64,000 nt of DNA from Volutella citrinella (lineage: Eukaryota > Ascomycota > Sordariomycetes > Hypocreales > Nectriaceae). The DNA is taken from positions 2,914,001 to 2,978,000 of the forward strand of contig JAWZSP010000006.1 in assembly GCA_034401135.1 (NCBI GenBank). The letters are read 5' to 3'. A program made the translations under genes and the position numbers. A model generated the notes under the pieces. The model saw only the letters and a program-made list of their open reading frames with translations. It ran no database searches and was not told the DNA's origin. How positions within the stretch are numbered: position 1 is the stretch's first letter; each line of letters opens with the position of its first letter. Positions 57,434 through 64,000 of this stretch are shown here, one piece after another.

Positions 57434-59004
57434 GGCTGCTATACGGACTGTCTGACAGTGAGGCGAACAAAGGGTCCCGGGTCTTGCGGGCCTGCAATTG
57501 GCCTGTTTTGGGGTTTCGGTTCCTGGTGATGGTGGTTGTTGGTGTTGATGAGGCGGATGAGCTTCTCAAGTTCCCGCGCAACGCCGCCAGCGAAGAGATG
57601 ATGTTAGGAAATAATTAGCAATTATAGAAATTATAACCAGGGGAGAAAACCCAGCAGCCTTAAGAGTCAGCCCGGACAGCCGCATGGACGGAGTCGGGCT
57701 GACAATCCGGAACAGCCCCGGTGAGAAGCCTCGCTGACATCCCCCCCCAGAGCCCCACACACCGTCGGCTCTAGGAGACGCCAGGCGGCAATAACAGGCC
57801 CCTGGAACAAACAGATTGTGATATTATCTCTTGTCCACTTCTCGTTGAGTGTCCACGTAGGGCCCTGGTCCTGGAGCCGACGCACGGTGACGAGTCTCGT
57901 CCCACCCTCTTGTCGGGGAGTACGCATCCGGACGCTCCGACGGTAATAGGGCTACGGGTGTCGGATTTTGTTGCCTGGATAATTCCTCTGAGTTGGATAA
58001 CTCGATCAGGCAACGAGTGAGTAGAAATCTCATGCGGGTACTGAGTCAGATCTGGTATTGGAGGACTATGCCAGCTCCGGCGTCTTGCGGAGGAAGGCAC
58101 AGCCTACAGACTATACGGGCAAAAAGGTACTGCTTACTCCGTGTCCTGGCGCATACCTTATGTCCTCGGGGCTGTCCAGATCTGTAGATAAGCGAGACCC
58201 GACGCCCTGACTGCAACCCCCAATGTGTCTGTCCTGGAAAAGATAAAACCAACGCCGGCTGCTTCACCTCGTAGCAACGCACGGAACCCGCGACTGCTCA
58301 AGACGAGGTTCGCCCTCGATGGATGACGCGGAGAGCAACGAAATTAACCAGCCGACTCTTCTTCGCCGACCGCACTCTAACCGCTGCACACCACATACTC
58401 CACCGGGTGGCAGTGCTGGTCCTGCTACATGGCCTTGCAATCTCTAAACGAAAAATACGAGGCCCAAACACGCACCAGTGGACCACGCTGCCATAGGCCC
58501 ATGGCATGTTTGCACGTGTAGGCGGTATCTGGGGCTGGATTGCTCTCAGGCGGTGCCTGGAGGGTGACGACGACAGCAAATTTCGACCAACGCTGGGATT
58601 CATCGACCGTATTATATCGTATTCAGCTTCAACCAGACGTCGTTCGATTCTACAAAGTGATGACGAAGCACACGCGTCGGCCCCGAAGCCGGGAATGCAA
58701 GGGCCGCACTCTAGACTCGAGTGAGCCAAGTCTTGCGCCGCAGGGCTGAAGTAGATGCCGCGCCGGTCCACATGGCGGTCGATCCATCCTCGGCCCTTGT
58801 CTTGGCTTCATCTGCGCCAACTGATATTCTTCTCATTCACGTCGTCCACCGTTTGGCGGCCGTAGGCGATTCGCAATCCATGCACACAACTTGATGAAGT
58901 AGGTAAGTAGTCATACACGTGTATACACACTCAAAGAAAATGTCATCAAACTCCAAGCTGGGCCCCCACCATGATCCGCCGCGCAGCAACATCAGTCAGT
59001 GTCG
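57434..59004. other. Intergenic region
   Basis: About 1.57 kb between two genes on the minus strand. It holds the RTA1-like promoter and the lipase 3' flank. Frames of up to 157 codons lack recognisable content. Confidence 0.6.
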
Positions 59005-61058
59005 TCAGTTGCGCTTCTTCTTCTTCTTCTTCTTCTCCACCGGCCCAATCGTTTCATCGTCCTCGTGTATTGATACACCGCCTACATCATTCGTCGTCAC
59101 CACCCCTCCCACCGCCCTGCTGGTGCCCACGCTGATTCCCTTTCCCTCCCGCATGCTATCGATGCTGATGTTGCTGCCCGCGCTTCCGCGGCGCATCTGG
59201 GCTACCTTGAGTCTGGCAGCGTTGGGCGAATCCTGTATCTCCACTGCCCCATCGCCCGACTCTACCGCCAGGTCTTGCCGTGGCGGTGGCGCCTGGGGCG
59301 ATTCTGGGCCCTTGTCTTCATCAATCACCGTTGCGAGGTTGACACGCATCCGCGTCGAGCCCTTGGGCGAAGGGATTCCAGTCGAAACTGGTTCTCGTGC
59401 ACGGTGTGGCGTGGCGGGCCGCGCTCCATTTCGGCCGTCGGCGCTTGGTGCCAGCGTTGTCGACGACTCGCTCTCGCTGCCGCGTTGCGATTGCCCGTAT
59501 GGGTAGCTTGATCCGATGAGGCTCTCCTGTCTTGTCACGTAGAATTTCTCGTACTCCTCCTTGGTGTGCTCAGCGTCGGTGAAGCTCTCCAGAGCATCAA
59601 ACACATGCTGAAACACCTGCACGTCCACATCTCGTGCCCACAAGAAGTCGAGGTGCTCGTAATGCGGAATCTCGGTCGCGACTGTCGTGGGCGGTAGCTC
59701 CCTAAGCATGGCGCTGATGTCAACCAGAGAGTCACTGCCGCCATAGACCAACACGACGGGCGTTTTGATGTTCCGCGTTGGGTATTTGGCTACTTTCGAG
59801 TACTTGTTGGCGGTGCTGAGGCTCATCGGCTGGTGCACGTCGTCGTCATACATCTGGAAGCATTTGTTCCGGATGATCTGGAACCAGTGCACCACCATCT
59901 TTGTGCTCGTAAACGAGTAGAGGTGGGGGTAGGCAGCCAGCTTCTGGCTTGGGGAGATGTTCTTGGTCTGCCAGTTGAAGAGGAACGACAGCGCCAAATC
60001 GATCACCCGACTAAAGATTGGTGGGTACAAAAGAGTTTCCCACATGGTCGCTGAACTCAGAATCGAACGCCGGCCAAAAAGCAGGAACAGCACAGACGGG
60101 GATGCCTTGACCAACGAGTCGACGATTCCATTAGAGAGGCCTGCGGGAGCCATGGCCGGGGCCAGGGCAATGAACACATTGACCTTGTGGTTGAGCTTTG
60201 GGTGGATGGCGAGCGTCGCAAACGCCTGCGCTGTGCCCTGAGAAAAGCCAATATACGACAGGCTCTCCTGCTGCGTCGCATCAAGGATGTACTCAATGCT
60301 GTCAGGAATGTCATAGAACGCAAACTCGTCCATGGAGAAGTCCCAAAACTGGGTGGATATCGGAGAGCTGTGGATGGACTTTTTGGAGTATTTGTTTCCC
60401 CGGTTGTTGCCCAACTGCTCAAGTTAGTTGAGAGAAAGGCAGATTGGCCGAACCGAGACTTACCCAGACGTCGAACCCTCTGTCAACCAACTCAAAGGGG
60501 AGACATCTCTGCTCATCGGTGAGGGCCACCCAGACCTCCGAGTTCATCAGCAGGCCATGGTGCATATAGGCCACCCTCTTGCGCACACTAGACGGGCCCG
60601 CGTTGACCTTCTGGCTCTCCTCTCCCTTTCTCCACTGAAGTCGGTGGACGCCCAGAAGATAGCCATCCTTTGTCTGCACAATATGCTCCTCCGCTTCATA
60701 GCCCCATATCCTGCAGAGTTCAACGAAATCGGGCGCGTCTCGAACGGATGTCGATATGGCTGCACCCCCTGATTAGTCGTTGTCTTTGCACACAGAGGTT
60801 GGTCCAACGCTTGCTTACATTTCTTTCTGTTCTCTGCCCTCTTCTGCTGGGGGGTCACGAATCTATTAAATATTCGTCGAGAAACGCCGTAGAAGAATTG
60901 GACGAGGAACGGAGCTTGGAGGTCGTCTCAGTACTTGGGCCGCGCCGGTGCGGGCTGGCGGGGAACTCACGAAGGGCAAGAGTCAACACTCGAATGAGCG
61001 CTTCGAGGCCGACGAGGATAAAGGATCCCACGAGCGCGAGATACTCGGTGCTGCGCAT
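59005..61058 (-). CDS. Steryl-ester/triacylglycerol lipase, Tgl1/Yeh type
   Basis: Membrane-anchored acid-lipase-family enzyme that hydrolyses steryl esters and/or triacylglycerol, probably at lipid droplets or the plasma membrane. Exons are 61058-60971, 60914-60819, 60759-60464 and 60414-59005 (introns 56, 59 and 49 nt), giving 629 aa. A hydrophobic N-terminal segment (about 7-30) is the likely anchor. The catalytic triad is visible: Ser218 (GFSQG), Asp388 (GGSDS) and His414 (YEHLD). The HHGLL oxyanion-region motif and GFDVWLGNNRG are intact. A Ser/Pro-rich tail (about 440-629) ends in eight lysines. The second intron has two in-phase acceptors nine bases apart (CAG at 60769 or 60760); I chose the one farther from the branch site. 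Confidence 0.9.
59015..59035. repeat. TTC trinucleotide microsatellite in coding sequence
   Basis: Seven TTC copies on the plus strand read as AAG codons on the minus strand. They encode most of the eight-lysine run just before the lipase C-terminus. Confidence 0.95.
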
Positions 61059-61934
61059 GGTGAGCGTCGGCTTGCAGGCGCGTGCGCCAAACGGCGGTGG
61101 AATGCGACAGCTGTGCGGTGACTTACGGATGCAGCCTCCCTAAGAACGGGACGGGCATGGTGTCATGAATTTATTGTACGGACCGTACCAAAGATTGCGC
61201 CTGAGAGAAAATAAAAACACAAAAAATTAAAGCTCAACGATTCGGCGGTACGTAGTGTGCGCCCATCAAGGGCGGGATTGATGACGCTTCCAGGTTTTTG
61301 GTAGAGTCGACAGATTGGGGAGCTGATACGCGACTCGAGTGAATGGGAGGTGATGTCACATGCAACAAAGAAGCTGAGTGGAGGGCACACTGTGCCACTA
61401 ACGGCTCACCAAGTCACCGCTTCGCCAGCTCCCCGGTCCTAATTGCTCCGTACCACGAGATGACAGCTGGGCCAAGTCTCCAGTGCAGGGGCACCACGTC
61501 AGTGCCACAGCGATGGCCACAGGAAGCGTGCAGAGATAGCCGGGAGACCATTCGCTACAACAATGGGGTTCGGGGGCGATGCGTTATGAAGGTCCGTCGT
61601 TCTCGTCCCAACAATTTTCTTTGCAGAAGACAGCACCCAGGCGCATGAAACCTTATTCACGGGGCGCCGTCTTCTGTCTGCACAGTGCCCAATGCGCGGG
61701 AATACGGACAACGAGCCTCTCATTCCCGCCTTCCCCCACCATTCATAAGCGACCTGAAAAAGGATGTGGCTCGTGGTGTCCATGCGCCACACCCAACGTG
61801 GTTGCACAGAGGCAGCTGGGCCAATCACACATCGACCGCAAATGTGAACCTCGAAGCCTCGTCCACTTTTCGATCTGGACCATCACCTGAGGTGCACCCC
61901 GTCGACAAGAAGCGCCCAGAAAATAAAATAAGAA
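61059..61934. other. Divergent promoter region
   Basis: This 876-bp spacer lies between the divergent lipase and Pet191 genes. Only short frames are present, and nothing distinctive was seen. Confidence 0.6.
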
Positions 61935-62398
61935 ATGCCCAGCTCATGCAAAGAACTGCGTACGTACCGACCCCAGCCAAACCTACAACCCTGACTGAAA
62001 GGCCCAATCTAACATGATGTCGCTCTACAGGCGAGGCACTCGCGCAGTGCCTCCAGGAGTCGGACTGTGTCATGGTCGACCGAAACCGAGCCGCCGACTG
62101 CATCCGCGAGCCCCTCGTCGACACCCTCCCCCTCAAGTGCCGGCAGCTCAAGAAGGGCCTTGGCGAGTGCAAGCGCGGCATGGTCGACATGCGCAAGCGC
62201 TTCCGCGGCAACATGCCCGTGCAGTACCGCACAATGGAGGCCGCGGAGGAGGGCAAGGGATACCAGCTGTACGCCGGAAAGCCCGCCTTTGCCGGTGCCG
62301 TCAAGGAGACGAGCGGAAACGAGCCGATTCCTCAGGACTGGCGCGAGGCTGAGAACGAGAAGTACCGAGCCGAGATGGCCGCTCAGCAGAAGAAGTGA
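61935..62398 (+). CDS. PET191: Cytochrome c oxidase assembly protein Pet191
   Basis: Mitochondrial intermembrane-space protein required for complex IV assembly (human COA5). Exons are 61935-61959 and 62031-62398 (71-nt intron with a TCTAAC branch site), giving 130 aa. Twin CX9C motifs are intact: Cys5-x9-Cys15 (CKELREALAQC) and a second CRQLKKGLGEC. Two further cysteines lie between them (SDC, ADC), as in the family. The C-terminal extension after residue 75 is charged and longer than in yeast, which is normal in filamentous fungi. There is no cleavable leader, consistent with Mia40-dependent import. Confidence 0.94.
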
Positions 62399-63549
62399 TG
62401 GGATGGATGGACTGGGTCAGGGACTGGTCCGATGTTGGCGGGACTATCGATGGCCGCCCATAGGCGTCGGATGACGATATCTCATGAAATCCCAACTCGA
62501 GCGAGGAAATGGGGGAGATGTGCGAAGACATTGGCTCTCTCTCGTCCAAATATTCGACGCCGATCGTTGCTCTGCCACGACCAGGCTCGCAGCGATTGTC
62601 ACGCCAGTGCTCACATCTGACGGAGAAGCAAACTCTGGCCAATTTTCTGCCATTTCCAAAACCAATGTACATATAACCTGTATCACTAAATAGTATTGTA
62701 TGATGGGCGTCATGTAATGCCAATTTCGCATCATTGTTGCTTGAGGTTTTCTGCCTGTCATGAGCTGGTTGTTCCCTGCTTGATCGGGTTCCAGTCCACG
62801 GGTCAGCCATGATACATGCATTCCCAGCCAGATCAAAGTCTCATATAGCGTTTGAAGAAGCGAATTTCAGGTCCCTCTTGCCGAGGGGGGAACTTAAAGT
62901 GAGAAAGAACGATAGTCAGAGCGCGTCACTATAATTAGCGTCACCGTCTGATGGCTGACAACTCTCATTCGACAATTGGCCTCGACGCGGTGGCATCCAA
63001 CCCCGGCTCCGCCGTGCCGTGTGTTGCGTCCGGCCCGAGCCCGGGGCTGTGCCGCGTCACCTCCGGTCTTAACGTGGAAATTGCCCCCGTGCCCATTCGC
63101 TTTCTTTTATCAGTTGCTCGTCCCAGCCGAGAAAAACACGACGAGCATCGCCGCGTCCCTTGATTCCTGATTCCCTTTTATATATTTTTCTTATTTTTGC
63201 CATTGGATATTCTTGCGCTCCACGCCCCGTGTCTCAAGCTTGGCACCCTTGGAAGCATCAGCCCTGCCACCGGCCCCCTTTTCACTCCTTGGCAAACGCC
63301 GTCTGTCATCGCCAAGCTCCTAATAATTCACACTCGTTCTGATTATCCTCCCTTCATGCTCGATTTCCTTCCCACAGCGACCAAACTCTCGCGCAGCCAC
63401 CCCCTTGGGACGACGCCATTCAACGACGGTCGCCCTCATCCGGTAATGCGGCCTAGCTGCCCTCCACTAGCCTCTTCTTGCTAGGCCCTGTCGTCATCGC
63501 CTTACCCGCCACCACGCAGTGTCGTGTGCTCACCCAGCCAGCATCTCCC
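62399..63549. other. Intergenic, Ppn2-like promoter
   Basis: About 1.15 kb between two genes on the plus strand. The part before 63550 is rich in C and T and probably includes the 5' untranslated region. Frames here are short and unconvincing. Confidence 0.6.
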
Positions 63550-64000
63550 ATGGTCATCATGATCTCCCAGTCGCAGGCTCGCTTCCTGGTCCTTGCCGCC
63601 ACCATTTTCTGCGTCAGCAGCCTCTACTTCTGTGTCTCGCGCCTGGTCAATTATTCCTTCCAAGAAGTCGAGCTTGAAATCGAGACACCCAATTTTATTG
63701 TTCAACTAAACCGCCCCGACTCCCGCATGTCGTACGGCATAAAGGCCCGACCCGCCTTGGAAGGCGTCCACCTCAGACAGGCTCTTCCTCACAAGTACAT
63801 TCCTACCTTGAAGAATGGTCGTCGCTTAGTCGTCGTTGGCGATATCCACGGCATGCTTGGCCCTCTAGATCGTGTGTTGAAGGAAGCCAAGTTCGACACC
63901 AGCCGGGACCACCTTGTTTCCGTCGGTGACATGATCAACAAGGGGCCCAAGTCCCCAGAAGTTGTTTCTCGTCTCATGGACCTCGATGCTAGTGCGGTTC
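63550..64000 (+). CDS. Ppn2-like metallophosphatase, N-terminal part (runs off the window)
   Basis: The frame is open from the ATG at 63550 to the window end (150 codons plus one base), with an alternative ATG three codons in. A hydrophobic segment near residues 10-33 is a likely signal anchor. It is followed by the calcineurin-like metallophosphatase motifs GDIHG (about 99-103) and GDMINKGP (about 128-135), with the metal-binding Asp and His residues present. This layout resembles yeast Ppn2, a vacuolar zinc-dependent endopolyphosphatase (family knowledge). The catalytic C-terminal half lies outside the window, so activity cannot be judged. Confidence 0.8.
   Translation, partial: MVIMISQSQARFLVLAATIFCVSSLYFCVSRLVNYSFQEVELEIETPNFIVQLNRPDSRMSYGIKARPALEGVHLRQALPHKYIPTLKNGRRLVVVGDIHGMLGPLDRVLKEAKFDTSRDHLVSVGDMINKGPKSPEVVSRLMDLDASAV

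Overview
The window is nuclear DNA of a filamentous ascomycete, most likely a Sordariomycete and possibly Hypocreales (inference). The signs are short introns of mostly 44-150 nt with GTRNGT donors and CTRAY branch sites, GC-rich coding sequence, long gene-free spacers, and a gene set typical of filamentous fungi: PalI/Rim9, a filamentous-type septin, class II myosin, a cellular RNA-dependent RNA polymerase, Aim11, an RTA1-family protein and a DUF7704 protein. I found no tRNA, rRNA, transposon or CRISPR array.

Layout from left to right. 0-5.2 kb: an unrecognised low-complexity protein and the pH-response membrane protein PalI, both on the minus strand. 5.2-10.5 kb: a large spacer, then a mitochondrial ABC1/ADCK kinase-like protein (Mcp2/Cqd2 type). 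10.5-16.8 kb: a 4.5-kb spacer, then a septin. 17.9-23.7 kb: a Taz1/TRF-like single-Myb protein, a small DUF7704 membrane protein and a double-Myb Teb1/Tay1-like protein. Both Myb proteins carry telobox-type Myb domains, and two telomeric repeat units lie just upstream of the Taz1-like gene. 24.3-25.4 kb: ribosomal protein eS4. 28.8-30.9 kb: mitochondrial D-lactate dehydrogenase. 31.5-37.2 kb: a SAD-1/Rdp1-type RNA-dependent RNA polymerase, convergent with a 2-oxoglutarate/Fe(II) dioxygenase. 38.7-43.5 kb: an orphan secreted protein, Aim11 and an orphan 529-aa protein. 44.0-51.3 kb: myosin II heavy chain. 52.1-55.5 kb: a Red1/ZFC3H1-like CCCH zinc-finger protein, divergent from myosin. 56.3-61.1 kb: an RTA1-like membrane protein and a Tgl1/Yeh-type steryl-ester/triacylglycerol lipase. 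61.9-62.4 kb: Pet191. 63.55 kb to the end: the N-terminal part of a Ppn2-like metallophosphatase.

There is no operon or secondary-metabolite cluster. Functional themes that recur are telomere binding (two genes and a telobox), cytokinesis (septin and myosin II), mitochondrial biogenesis and respiration (Mcp2-like, Dld1, Aim11, Pet191) and nuclear RNA control (RdRP, Red1-like). The spliced models below were built by hand. Each conserved gene gives a continuous reading frame of near-normal family length. I saw no unmistakably new system. The best leads are the telomere-protein neighbourhood with its telobox, the in-frame stop in the first gene, two orphan genes, and a G-quadruplex-prone promoter.
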